From: Hypoxylon rubiginosum
Taxonomy: Eukaryota > Ascomycota > Sordariomycetes > Xylariales > Hypoxylaceae
Direction: 5' to 3'
Assembly (NCBI GenBank): GCA_902806565.1
Contig: CADCXA010000041.1
Span: 620,001 to 684,000, forward strand
DNA: 64,000 bases
The position numbers were made by a program, and so were the translations under genes. The notes under the pieces are model-generated. The model saw nothing but the letters and a program-made list of their open reading frames with translations, made no database searches and had not been told where the DNA came from. This document shows positions 22,644 through 33,514 of this stretch, piece after piece (positions within the stretch are counted from its first letter, which is position 1; every line of letters begins with the position of its first letter).

Positions 22644-24335
22644 CTACTCCAGCCGAAGTTCCATCACTGCCAGGGCGCTTCCGAGAGGCTTCGTGACGTT
22701 GACGAGCTTCAGGCCGGGATCGGCCTTATGGAACAGTTCTTTCCAGTCTTCCAGGTCTCGCTCGACGCTGTTGAAGAGTGCCATCATCGCGATATCCAGT
22801 GTTCTATATAGCAATCCAATATTAGCAAAGAAAATAAAATGTAGATGGAGTCGAATGTGATAGGTAAGGTACCTGTACCTACCTAGTTTTGCGTTCCTCG
22901 AGCGTGCTCAGTGTGCCGCTATGTATCGCGATGTTATCCATAACCACGATCCTAGCCCCGGGCTTCTTCCTCACGGCGCACAGCTGCGCCTGCAAGATCC
23001 GCACGGCCTCCTGGTCCGAGTAGTGGTGCAGGATGCGCCGTAGCAGATACACGTCGCCCGCCACGGTCTGCGGCGTGAAGAAGTCGTACGTCACGAACCG
23101 CACGCTCGCCTCCTTCTCCGCCTTCTCCCGCCGCAACCGGTCATCATCATCCGCAACGACATCGACCTCCTCCTCCTCCTCCTCCTCGGCCAGCGCCGCG
23201 TTGGTGTCCTGCACGACGAACCGCAGGCGCGGGTGGCACGCCGCGACGGCCCGGGAGCAGTGGCCGCTCCCGCCGCCGACGTCGACGACGGTCGCGCCCG
23301 CGGGCAGCGCCGACCACGCGAACCCCGACACCAAGTGCTCGGGGCTGAGCTGCTTCCGCTTCGCCATGCCCGCCATCGCGCGCGCGTACCGGTCCGCCTT
23401 CATCGACGTCTCCGACGTCGCGCCGTGCTGCGGCTGCGTGAGGAAGCCGAAGGCCGGCCGGTCTAGGTCTTCGACCGCGATATTCAACGCCGCCGACGCC
23501 GCCGTGGTCGTCGCCTGCCTCTGCTGGCTACCTACCCCTGCCCCTACTCCTCCGCCGCCGCCACCGCTACCTCCGGTCGACCACCGGCGGCCCTTGGCCC
23601 GGGCCTCGGTGAAGAAGGCGCTGGACCGCAGCGACTCCTGCGTCAGCCACTCGACGGCGGCGCCCGTGTCCTCGTCGAGCAGGACGCGCGAGTTGCGGTT
23701 GTGGGCGACGATGCGGGTGCCGGGCTCGCGGAAGATGTGGTACGTCATGAGCAGCTGCAGGACGCGCGTGCACTGCGACGTGTCGACGCCCGCGGCGCGC
23801 GCCGCCTCCTCGTACGCGACGGGCGTGCCGTCCGCCGGGATGTGCGAGGCCAGGCGGAAGTGGCACACGTACTGCAGCGCGGCGTGGACGCGGTGGCCTT
23901 GCGCTATGCCCATTACGTCTGTTTTTGAGCTGTTAATATCTAGGTAGGTAGGTATTGGCAGATATTGCATGTATTATTTCCTGGTAGAATGTACCCCTTT
24001 AGAGAGGGGGGCCTAAAGGGAAATGAAACAAGAGGCATCGTAACGTACTGCGACGATGTTAGCGAAACCGCTCTGTTGGCGAGAGTGGAATATTATCGCG
24101 AGTACTTTAAGGAATAAACAAATGTACAGTTCTCACTTCGCACTAACCATTCAATGGGACCGGTGACGAGATGGTTCAATTTATCGCACGCCTCGAGGAG
24201 TTTAGACCTCGCGATGCTGAGGCTTTTATCGCCATGATAGTCCGTGTACGCGTGCCGCGGTAGGCTCGTCTCAAGTATCTCTGCCTGCGTCCTGATGATA
24301 TCTGCGAGCGCAGTAACGGTCATCTGATCGCCCAT
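22644..24335 (-). CDS. SAM-dependent O-methyltransferase (fungal secondary-metabolism type)
   Basis: A class I plant/fungal COMT-like enzyme expected to methylate a phenolic hydroxyl of a small molecule in the cytosol. Best model: exons 24335-24137, 23918-22883, 22803-22644, all in phase, giving 464 residues. Residues ~68-130 form the winged-helix dimerisation part (GIAQGHRVHAALQYVCHFRLA, LLMTYHIF). The SAM site is VVDVGGGSGH (~278-286) with QD at ~303. The catalytic base region is VYLLRRILHHYSD (His ~365). The end, DIAMMALFNSVERDLEDWKELF...GSALAVMEL, is typical. Oddities: a Gly-rich insert (~181-196) and an acidic Glu/Asp run (~310-326) absent from most relatives, and very GC-rich DNA (23000-23900) unlike its flanks. 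The first intron (218 nt) is the least certain join. No backbone synthase gene is nearby, so the substrate is unknown. Confidence 0.88.
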
Positions 24336-25530
24336 CGGGACTGACTGTCATGTAAGAAGCTAGGAAGATACTGTTTCTGGAAATTTACCCGCTTTATAAC
24401 TTATCGAGTGCAGACAGAGTACGGGGCTCCGGAGTCTGGGTGGTGGTGAATCGTAAAGGTTCGACGCAATATTATATGTACAGTCTAGCCTGGTAAATTC
24501 CGCACGTGGTGCCCTGCCATTCATATGCATGTCGCACAAGTGTTCGTTATCTGACACTTGGGTGTGGTGCCCCAATCCCTCGGAGCGCGGAGTTATTGGC
24601 ATGGGGATTCCTTCTATTGGCGAAGGTGAGGTATTGTACGGGGTTCCCACGGGGTTGGGAACGCTCCTAGACTTAGCGAAGCTGACTGCCATCCTTTGCC
24701 CAAAATAGGACAGAGGAGCCGATTATGCGGACATAATGCGGACCGTGCCGCCGAGTGCAGCCAGACATATAGTCAACCAGCCACTCCCTCAGCTTGGCAT
24801 ACCTGTACGTACGAATCTACTGTGCGTACGAACGTATGACATACAGCTTGGCAATCGAATCACTGTCATTGAGAATGTAGTATCTAATATTACCAATCCT
24901 ATTGCGTATATCCTGCGCAACCCTTGTGTATTAAAGGGACTTGGCGTCGGCTATTCTATCATATCACGGATGTCACCTAAGTTGAGATCTCAAAGGCCCT
25001 TCTCGACCCTATTTCAACATATAATCATCGTTGCTACGTCTAGAAGTTTCGACATAAAAGCGCTATGTTAACGGGTTGGTGTTAAAGTCAAAGGGGGTCT
25101 ATAGATCGACATGAGGGAATTAATAGGCATCATCTAGTAGAAGCGCATTGAAGAAACCGACAATGCTTTGTGTGTGACCCATCAATGCTATTCATTAGCG
25201 ATGCCGAGCGAAATATAAAGAATGTGTAATAATGACTAAAATGCAAGTTCAAGCCTCTTCTTTCTCATCAGTATTTCGGCTATTGTTGTCCATTTGATTC
25301 TCTTTTCTGATTTTAAGTAGGTAATCACCCTTTGTTTCGAAAACAAATAGTCATAAACTGAACATAATGAAAACTAGACACTTACCAGTAACAAAGCTAT
25401 TGATTCAACCAATACTTAACTCGTCCAAGCCAACTACCTCTCCAATGTATGACCGGGCATCTTGCGTTGACCGCACGTTCCCATTCACTTTCTTTCCCCC
25501 CTGAAGTTGATCTTCACTTATTCAGTAACC
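24336..25530. other. intergenic between divergent OMT and TPR-like gene
   Basis: About 1.2 kb of presumed promoter DNA. Two modest open frames (24360-24692 minus, 24736-25071 plus) show no conserved motif. A cluster of gtacgtacg/cgtacgaacgta strings lies at 24803-24837. Confidence 0.4.
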
Positions 25531-26256
25531 ATGGCTGTGCCAGAATTGCGGATGCCCTCCTTTGGCTTCACAGAAGACGAGAAAGTCGACAACGATGTTC
25601 ACATACTCTCGCTTCTTAATCAATGCTCAGCCAACCTTGATAAATATCGGGAAAACTCCTCTGCTCTAGACTTAGACGACGCCTCTTTTGCCTTGGACGA
25701 GGCCTTGGTCATGGCCGAAGATTCTGATACATGCAAATCCCCCCCTCTCGCGAGATGTTACCTCTGCAAGGGCCACGTTTTATGCGCCATGGAGAAGTAC
25801 TATGAGGCTCGCACCGCGTACCAGAAAGCGTTGAGCATACTTGGCTGCAATCCTATCGACAACGCTGCTTCTGAACAAGCCGCCTCCTTGGCGGAGGAAA
25901 TGGGTCATAAAGTTCGAGATACGAAAAGGAAGGGCGGCATTTGGTCACCTCATAAGTCTACGTATCCCCCCAGGGTCCGGCTTACTAGCGAGTATTGGCC
26001 GCCGAGGAAGGCGGCTTCTCCGTACGAGTTCCCTCCGTGTCAACAGGTACGTCGAAGTCAGCCCCTTATTACTGAGCCTTGTCTTCAGAGCCTACATCAA
26101 CCTCAGAGACTGGTTGAATGTGGTGGGGAATGGATCCCAGAAGTAATATCTGCTCCTAGTCGTAGAGAAACAATTCGTGCTAGCCTACGCTGCTATGTGC
26201 GGGATTCTCTCGCTCGCGGTGTTCAAGACTGCTTTACGATTAGAGCAGTATCCTAG
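25531..26256 (+). CDS. hypothetical protein with TPR-like helices
   Basis: The ATG at 25531 (accATGGctgtg) is preferred over an upstream one at 25507. The first ~110 residues are alpha-helical and acidic, with one clear TPR-like pair: LARCYLCKGHVLCAMEKYYEARTAYQKAL fits the W/L-G-Y-A-F-A-P spacing of tetratricopeptide repeats. The rest is basic and proline-rich (SPHKSTYPPRVRLTSEYWPPRKAASPYEF). A possible 42-nt in-frame intron starts at the CAG|GTACGT around 26046, so the C-terminus is uncertain. TPR domains mediate protein-protein contacts; no partner is evident. The CDS could be part of a longer or degenerate gene. Confidence 0.45.
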   Translation: MAVPELRMPSFGFTEDEKVDNDVHILSLLNQCSANLDKYRENSSALDLDDASFALDEALVMAEDSDTCKSPPLARCYLCKGHVLCAMEKYYEARTAYQKALSILGCNPIDNAASEQAASLAEEMGHKVRDTKRKGGIWSPHKSTYPPRVRLTSEYWPPRKAASPYEFPPCQQVRRSQPLITEPCLQSLHQPQRLVECGGEWIPEVISAPSRRETIRASLRCYVRDSLARGVQDCFTIRAVS

Positions 26257-28073
26257 CCAAGGTAGTTATCCGAGCTCCGTCATCCAAGCAGTCTACAATA
26301 TACATAGGTACCTTAGATAATACTTAGATACCAAAATTAAAATATTTTTATCTAGACTTTTACTCTGGTGAACTTAAGATAACTTAGGTACCTAGGCACT
26401 CGTTATGTAGAGATTACAGCTAGCTGTTTGTATGCGATGCAGAATGTGCTTGGTTCAAATCGCAGTTTAAGTTACCTAAAGGTAATATGACATTGGGGAT
26501 TGAAGCCCTTAAAATTCAATGGGGATAAGATTTCGTCCCTCAAACTAGAGCAAAAACACATCAGAAGCCTTCGGTTTACACTCTGCACGCTTCTATCGAA
26601 ATAGGTTTACGTGTGGGTAGTATTTCCCACCAAAACAATTTATCATCCAGCATAACACGGGAGAAAGGATTGATCACAAGCGTCAATGAGACATCGAGTA
26701 TGCCCCTATGCTCGATTAGATTAGACGTTAGAATTTCTTTTAGTACGTCTGTCAAAGTCGTTAGCAACCAGAGCTATCATCTTTAACCGTGTGGACCCAC
26801 TTATGTATGGGATACCCCTTTATATGGCTGTTAGATTTAGATCAAGAACAGATTATCTGTTTGAAGCATGTCTTGATTGATTGTTCTGGTCCGAGGTTCT
26901 TCTTTACTAGCCCTTTAAGTCGGATACTCTTAAATCTAACAAAGACCACGGGATTAACTAGCAATCCCAACCAACAATCCCTTTTTCATATAACTAGGCT
27001 GAGGTATTTTAGCTAGGCGATATAAAATTAAATAAAAACATATGTAATTACGAGTGCCTTATTTTTAGATCATGGCAAGATTATACTGTCGACACTTAAG
27101 TTAGGGAGCGTTGATGAGCGACTTGAAGCGATGGTCGAGTGAAGTTACGTCGTAGTTACAGTGTAACAACTATTCTTCTATTTCGTCTCCTTGTGGTATT
27201 AATTTACAGCTTTCTATTTGACGTGGAGATGTTTGATGTGTTCAATCTCGACCCTTTTGGATAGCACAGCGTCAGTGGCCTAAGCGCCACGTAAAAGCTA
27301 CATACGAGTTATATACTGTACCTAATAGCGACATTGACTAAATTCTACCCCGTGCACTGGGCAAGTTTCCATCGAAGTGTGCTATGAATAGGATTCCTTT
27401 TGGGCACCGGTGCAATTTATCGTCCAACATAAATATAGCACGGGAGCGTGCCGACTCATCGCCGCCATGCATGGATCCACCTTCCCCTTTAGGTTATATC
27501 TTCTCCGGTCGAGCCGGGCTCCGCATTCCCGGACCGGACCACATTCCCGGACCGGACCACCTCCCCCTTTTATTTAATCTCTTCCTCTTTTTGGGTTTTT
27601 AAGATGGAGCCAACGAGGAACCGAAATGTATCACCGTATCTACCAGTTGAGTCCACAGAGGTAATCAGGGTGCTTTCGCGCTCACGCAGTTGCAATCTAT
27701 GGCATTCAGTTTCCGCTTTAGTTCAAATAGCGAGAAAAGCGTTTCCGAATCATCATATTTCACACGATGCAAGTCATTCTTGTACCTGGCAATATGGGTC
27801 AGCGTAGCGTGCAGGGCCACCGACAGTGTCTCCTCTATGCATCCCCTTCAAACACACACTTTTATAAACTTCTGATATGAATCAGTAATAACAGTTCCAT
27901 TTATTAAAACAAGAGAAAGAACCAGTAGTTTGAAACACACTTTCACAATAATATTGTTAGGCGGCACAGCTTAGAACAGCCATTGATTGCCATAAAGATG
28001 AAGTATTTAAGTCCGCCCAATTTCCGCAACTGAAATTATAAGAGCATACAAAGAAATCCATTCACGCACCATA
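26257..28073. other. gene-poor interval
   Basis: About 1.8 kb, AT-rich from 26280 to 27400, without a supportable gene. It contains a CTTAGGTACCTAGG repeat near 26384 and an 18-bp tandem duplication at 27525. The final ~100 bp is the likely leader of the J-domain gene. Confidence 0.4.
27525..27560. repeat. 18-bp direct repeat, two copies
   Basis: The unit attcccggaccggaccac occurs twice in tandem (27525-27542, 27543-27560). It is GC-rich in an otherwise AT-rich interval and each unit contains the sub-repeat ggacc. Confidence 0.75.
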
Positions 28074-28934
28074 ATGGAATCCTCAGAAGCATACCAACTC
28101 TTAGGCGTGGCGCCCGGCGCGAGCAAAGCCGAGATCGAGCGCGCGTTCCGGCTGAAAGCGCTCGCGTGCCACCCGGACCGCATGATGCAGGGCGGAGACA
28201 AAGCCGAGCAGGCGGCGCGGGTCTTACGGGCGACCGAGGACATGAAAGCGCTCAACGCCGCCAAGTCGCTGCTGTTGGAGATCGTGCCCGATGAGCTGCC
28301 GGAGCCGGCGCACGATCCGGACTGCCCGGGCTGCCAGGAAGACCGGCTAAAGCCACCGATGCCCCCGAGGTTCCCGAGAGAGGAAAGGCTGGTGTACGAC
28401 CTGCGCTTCGACGTGCTTAGCAACGCGGAGAATATCAGCGTCGAGGGTCCGTATGTACCCGAGCTGGGGGAAGTCGTGCCTACCGAGAAAGAGTATCACA
28501 ATGTCTTGCGAGATCTAGCGGGCCTATACGCGGAGTTCTGCAAGACGGTAGAGGCGATCGCGAAGAACCTTCACCATTCCGACTCGTGCATGGTCTACTG
28601 GGATCCGATAATGACCGCACTCAACATGGCCGGCGCCACCATGGAGGAGATTTGGGAGATCGTCTACTACTTGATGTCTGTGGATTTGCGGGTCATCGGA
28701 AAGGTAAATCGCACCGACTGGGCGAGGGTAGAGATGTTCATCAAGCATACAAGGCAAGGCATCGCCGGTGTGCAAAGTGTCGTTTCCCGATGGTTTCCTG
28801 ATCGAGAACGCGAGTCCTGCTTGAAGCTTTACTCAGTCCTCGGGGCGCTCCTCATTGCTAATCGGAGACTATGTGACCCTTCATGGAAAGCCAAGTACAG
28901 AGCAATGCGCGAGGCTGTCGATGACTGGAGATAG
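28074..28934 (+). CDS. J-domain (DnaJ-like) protein, 286 aa
   Basis: A single-exon gene. Residues ~5-75 form a J domain: YQLLGVAPGASKAEIERAFRLKAL, then HPD at residues 33-35, the motif that stimulates Hsp70 ATPase. The J domain is followed by a CPGC pair (~84-87) and a ~190-residue helical region with no recognised domain (WDPIMTALNMAGATMEEIWEIVYYL). There is no signal peptide, transmembrane segment, G/F linker or full zinc-finger domain, so it is a type III (class C) J-protein. The C-terminal part presumably selects the client. It is markedly GC-rich compared with its flanks. Confidence 0.85.
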   Translation: MESSEAYQLLGVAPGASKAEIERAFRLKALACHPDRMMQGGDKAEQAARVLRATEDMKALNAAKSLLLEIVPDELPEPAHDPDCPGCQEDRLKPPMPPRFPREERLVYDLRFDVLSNAENISVEGPYVPELGEVVPTEKEYHNVLRDLAGLYAEFCKTVEAIAKNLHHSDSCMVYWDPIMTALNMAGATMEEIWEIVYYLMSVDLRVIGKVNRTDWARVEMFIKHTRQGIAGVQSVVSRWFPDRERESCLKLYSVLGALLIANRRLCDPSWKAKYRAMREAVDDWR

Positions 28935-28955
28935 GTACCTTGTTAGTTATCTTAT

Positions 28956-28994
28956 AAAAACTGATAATAAAAACTGATAATAAAAACTGATAAT
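28956..28994. repeat. 13-bp tandem repeat, three copies
   Basis: Three perfect copies of aaaaactgataat in the 3' flank of the J-domain gene, starting 22 bp after its stop codon and probably inside its 3' UTR. Confidence 0.85.
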
Positions 28995-29133
28995 TTATAA
29001 CCTTTATATGCTTTCTTTTTGGGAGGCTAGTGAGTAGAAAAACCGTGATATCATTTGCGCCCAAATGCCTCTTTCTTTTCTTTCGGTTTCAGAATCTACC
29101 CATGTGAATTGTTAGCGGCTTCATATTACATTA

Positions 29134-30188
29134 TTACATAATAATCATCGTAAAAACACCGAAGAGGGTAACGAGCTTCTTATTTGCGAAGAACTCATAA
29201 CCGTCTGAAACGACTGTGTGGCCCCGGACGATGAGGTCAAAGTCGTATTTTTGCGAGAAATCCAAGCTGCCACCGATATGTGGTGTGTCAATTCCGCCAA
29301 ACTTTTCTAACATCACAAACTGGCTTCCATTTTTCGATTTCGTCATATCCAGATGCTTCTTCACCAAGGCCAGGCGACTATCATTCCCGGCCCCACCCTT
29401 ATACGTCCTATCCGGATTTGCTAGGCGATCACAAGTGATTGTCAAAGAGCACAATCCCGTAGCAAGTGCAGTGGATACTGGTCGATAGACTTGATGATGT
29501 CCCGACCTTCGGCATAGCAGTTATCAGTCCTGCCTAGACGCGGTGTGACGGCCCAGAAGATGCTTTCACCCGCGTTCAAACCCACAAGGTTCATAGTTCG
29601 ATTCTTGATTTCGCTGATAGTTCCAGTGTAAGCCTCCAAGCGGAAGTCTACCTTATATGGGCCCGGCGATCGTTCGAAGAGGGCGGCGACGCGAAGCTCT
29701 GGAGTGATACCCTGTTTATGAAGCTTGTTCCGTCCAACTTTCCAGATGATACCATTATGTACTGGTGCCTTGGTCCCCTTTTTACTGCTACTCAATTTGG
29801 CTGAGGTGCCGCTATCGAAGTATATCTGATCCCAAGCAGTCTCATTTTCGGCCGTCAGTCCGGCAGTCAACTGGTTCGATCCTCAACCTTGAAGCGTATA
29901 GTCCCCACTTCCGGTAGTCTCGCGCCATCCATCAATCCACACCAGGCGCTCAGCTTGAAGGCCATAATCAGCTTTATCCCTACTATAAATTACTTGATCT
30001 CGCTCGCCGCCTCTGTGGATTGTCCTAACCGCTCCGCCTCGATCGTCCCGCGGCTGTTTGTACAGGGATATGTCTAAGCGCGAACCGCTTAACATCAAAT
30101 CCTTGGCTTCGGCGTCGTAAACCTCGTCATCGTCGTAGTATTCTTCGTCATTGCTAAACGCCGGGAATTTGATACCGCTTGAGTCCAT
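29134..30188 (-). pseudogene. decayed gene of unknown family with a PPP-phosphatase-like tail
   Basis: Read from 30188, an acidic N-terminus (FSNDEEYYDDDEVYDAEAKDLM) leads into a region with VWIDGWRETTGSGDYTLQ, then a TGA at 29885-29883. The same frame continues without other lesion (AGLTAENETAWDQIYFD, NGIIWKVGRNKLHKQGI, RVAALFERSPGPYKVDFRLEAY) to about 29450, where a +1 shift is needed to continue as [19 protein letters not shown]. The final part, [19 protein letters not shown] and ANKKLVTLF, closely resembles the end of the catalytic core of PP1-type Ser/Thr phosphatases, but the metal-binding motifs (GDxHG, GDxVDRG, GNHE) are absent. One stop plus one frameshift suggests a pseudogene; sequencing error is possible. 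It is adjacent to another decayed gene. Confidence 0.55.
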
Positions 30189-30329
30189 AACGTGCTCTAA
30201 TTATTTTCGATGATGTGACGGAAGTGGGCTACACAGTCAGTTGTTCGCGAAGCATTAGTCATGGGAAACAGGCTGGATTCAGTTTGGAAATGGAAAGCAA
30301 ACCTTTGGGGAAAAGTAGATACCTAGGTT

Positions 30330-31700
30330 GGAATCTGGAAACAAAAGGCGCCAGGAGACTGGGGCAACGGTGAAGTGTGGAGATGGCCTAACCAAGTCCT
30401 GCGCGGACACGCAAACGTTGTACTGTCACTATCATTTGCACCCCGAGGCAGCCTCCTAGCATCTGTGTCCTATGATCAAAAACTCCGACTCTGTGATACA
30501 GACATAGTCGAGGAAGTTACAAGCGAGGCGCAGTCAGACCAGTCACCGAGTACATGGGGTAGGATTACCTCGCACGGCAGACATCAGCAACCCGTTATGT
30601 GTGTAGCCATATCCCAAGACGGTAATATGATTGCATCCGCTTCAGAGGATGGTATTCTCTATCTCTGGGACGGCATGACGGGCGCACGATGGAATACTGA
30701 AATTGTCGGTGCCACTATCATGTCGTTGGTATTTTCGGAGGATGCTTCACTCCTCGTGTCAGCCTCAACTAACTCCATCGCACGCGTCTGGGATGTCCAG
30801 CCCACCCAAGGAATGATGAAATTGAAGCATAGCTTAGTTGGTCACGATAACTGGTAACGAGAGGCTGCTATCTCCCCGAGTGGACGCTTAGTGGCAACAG
30901 CATCCGACGACCGTACGGTTCGGGTTTGGGACATTTCTGGTGCTGCCACCGCCGATACCAACCAAACCACAGAGGATAAAGAAACTAGTGAATTACCGGT
31001 TAGTGTATTCAAAGGCCACACAGACTGGATCAATAGCGTGGCATTCTCGCCCGATGAGACGCGCCTGGCATCAGCTGGCGACGACTCTCATGTCATGATC
31101 TGGAATCTCGGTAGTAAAGAAAAGAAACAAGTCAAGGATGCGCCGGACAAAGACATGAATGATACTAGAGTCGACGAGTATATACGCGGAGTAGCATTCT
31201 CAGCCGATGGTAGCAAGGTTGTGTCAGTTTGTTGGGGTGGCACTATAGCCGTCTGGAATCCTGACTTGCCGAACGACCAGTCAGAACCCAAACAACCATG
31301 CTGCCTTATAGTAAAAGGCTTTTATTCTGGTTCATTCAGGTCAATCCGCATTGACAAGGACTACCCAGATGTACTACAAACTGAAGTTGGCGCCTGGCAG
31401 TTTGACCTTGAGGGTGAAGCAATAAAGAATGCGTAGGCTTCAACCTCTAAAGTGACGTCGCTGGAACGGCTTCGGCCTGCCCGATGTCCATTCGGCATTA
31501 GCGATGAGGGCGAATGGATCACTTGGAAAGAGAGACGACTGATACACTTGCCCGTACAATTCCGCCCGGCTGACAAAGGCATCTGCTGTCGAGTACAGGG
31601 TCACAGCGTAGTAGTAGGTTGCGAGTTGGGTCAGGTTCTGCTATTTAGGTTTTCGGAGGATGCCAGCTTGATCTTGGAGAAATCGTTTCAAATTGTCTAA
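30330..31700 (+). pseudogene. WD40-repeat protein gene with two in-frame stops
   Basis: One reading frame spans this interval and is broken only by TAA at 30855-30857 and TAG at 31434-31436. It encodes several WD40 repeats: LRGHANVVLSLSFAPRGSLLAS, VAISQDGNMIASASEDGILYLWD, VFSEDASLLVSASTNSIARVWD, REAAISPSGRLVATASDD, VFKGHTDWINSVAFSPDETRLA, GVAFSADGSKVVSVCWGGTIAVWN. No NACHT or HET domain precedes it; the upstream frame closes with TAG at 30324. The repeats are divergent, in the style of the WD40 ends of fungal NLR-like (NWD) proteins, so this may be a truncated relict of one. The TAG could arise from CAG by C-to-T change. Splicing out the stops is not plausible. Confidence 0.7.
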
Positions 31701-32003
31701 GGAAAAGTTGTTGCAGACTTCATACCTGAGAGGTAGTTACCTAAAATACCATGAAATTGTAACGATACTCAACTCGCTCGCCTCTTCGCAAAAAGAACTT
31801 GGTTAGTCATTACCGCTAGCGAGTACAACGCAGGTTATCGCATAGCTTATAATTACCTGTTCATATAGCTAATAACTTGATACCTAGGCACGTGAAAGAC
31901 ACGCGGCGTTATGGCTAACTAATTTAAATATATTCGAAAATATTTAACATAATGCAATTCGTTGCGCAATTTTCATATCTCATTACCTCGTGACTTCAGA
32001 GCA

Positions 32004-32558
32004 CTAGACGGCCGACGTAGTGCGGGCGTGGCCACGGTAACCGAAATGCCAATCAAAGACGACGTTGAAGAACAGGAAGAAGCTAATAGCAGGTCAGTAA
32101 AGGTTCATAAGATCCCAAGTGTGGATCTACATACAAGGCAATGAAGCTGAAAGCCTCGACAGTATGGCCTAAGGAGCTAGCATAGTCGGAGCTCCAATCT
32201 TCGGCAACGAAAACAACGACGACAAGCCAGAGGTACGAGAAGATGATGTTGAATAAGAGGACATAGCCAGGGTATTTGCCAAGAAAGAAAGAGATGAGGA
32301 AGAAAGCAACAGTGAGAACGGACTACATAGGTGTGTGTTAGCTGCGAAGTCGATTCGGAATCAGGGGTCGCGGTCCTGTCTGGGGCTTACAATGACTTCC
32401 TCATAGATAGCATGGTTGCTAACATAATAGCTCTCGGACTCGGAGATGAAGTAGGAGACGATTCCCATCACAATGACGGCGGAGATCCAGATGATGGCAT
32501 TGCTAACGAGGAAGAAATGTGGGAGCGTGAAGCGCGAAGATGTGTTGGTAAGAGCCAT
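32004..32558 (-). CDS. small four-helix membrane protein, MARVEL-like
   Basis: The gene is hidden among shadow ORFs. Three exons fit in phase: 32558-32391, 32322-32135 and 32082-32004, giving 144 residues. Introns have gtaagc...ctatgtag and gtatgt...tattag boundaries. Four hydrophobic segments follow one another: HFFLVSNAIIWISAVIVMGIVSYFI, LTVAFFLISFFLG, YVLLFNIIFSYLWLVVVVFVAEDW and AFSFIAFFFLFFNVVFDWHFGY. The N-terminal part and the ending DWHFGYR are typical of fungal MARVEL-like integral membrane proteins of unknown exact role. MARVEL domains are associated with membrane apposition and cholesterol/sterol-rich membranes. No catalytic residues. Confidence 0.8.
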
Positions 32559-33514
32559 GGCTGAGTAGGATTATTGTGTTGAGAGTCAAGTGTACAAAAA
32601 TTGAGTGCTGAATGTAAGAGCCAATATACTCGCCACTTCAAGTCCTTGGGGGAAAGATGAATTAACTAACAACAAAAACATTAATGAAAAGATCGAGCAG
32701 CAGGATCCCAATATATACTTGGTTAAACCCGGGCGAAGGCTTGACGCCTCCATCGTCGATGCCTTTGCGATTTGCGACTTACACGTCAACAGGTCATGCG
32801 GGGGCGCCAGAACGTTCTGTATTTCCTGATTCCGACGCCTATCAACAGCCCCGAATCGAGCGCTAGACCGAAAGTTCGCGGGCGCTAATGCACTGTAGAT
32901 CGGGCCCGCCAAGCTACTGTAGGTTTGACGTGGGTACTGCCGGCGAATGGGGCTGACAGCTGGAAAAATGGAAGACGTCATGGATAGCGGTCTCTGTATA
33001 CCCTGATACCTAGGACTCTGTCAGTTGTCCAGCAGATCACTCTGTCACTTTTAAATTCCGGTTTTGCTCTTGTCTGTGTAATTCACCCAGGTGGGCGGGG
33101 GCGGTGAGGATCTATTTCAATTTGACCTACTCAGCATCCACAAATATTGAACATGGCAACTTTCTGTAAGGCCGTTGGTGATATGACTAATGCATGCCCC
33201 TGAGTGAAGAAGTACTTAGAAATAACTCGCTACGATGGTATGCGCTAGTCGAAGGGTACCCGCGTCTCATACCAGTGACGGGAGGATGCATCCAGGTCTC
33301 AGTATGATAGGTCTGGAATGGGACAGTTTCTTGAGGTTTGCTTTTGTATTCATAATCTAGCGTACAACTCCAAACAGGTAAAGACAGAAGTATCATCATT
33401 GCGCGGCCCAGTGTAAGAGGTATTGATTGGTGAAAGTAAGGTTACATAGGTCAACATACCCCGACAGAGATAAGAGAATATCTATGCTCTTTGCTTTGTC
33501 GACCTTGAATATCC
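32559..33514. other. intergenic
   Basis: About 950 bp: promoter of the MARVEL-like gene and 3' flank of the permease gene. The minus-strand open frame 32981-32586 lacks conservation and is not called. Confidence 0.4.

Noticed and set aside
23033..23947. 304-codon plus-strand ORF opposite the O-methyltransferase
   Set aside because: Shadow frame in GC-rich coding DNA; the minus-strand product has all OMT motifs.
26395..26475. tRNA-like T-loop string ggttcaaatc
   Set aside because: No matching acceptor stem, D arm or anticodon stem could be folded around it.
30855..30892. 38-nt intron removing the first WD40 stop (gtaacg...cttag)
   Set aside because: Too short for the intron size class here and it would delete a conserved part of a WD40 repeat.
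32586..32981. 131-codon minus-strand ORF
   Set aside because: No conserved features; lies in the presumed promoter of the MARVEL-like gene.
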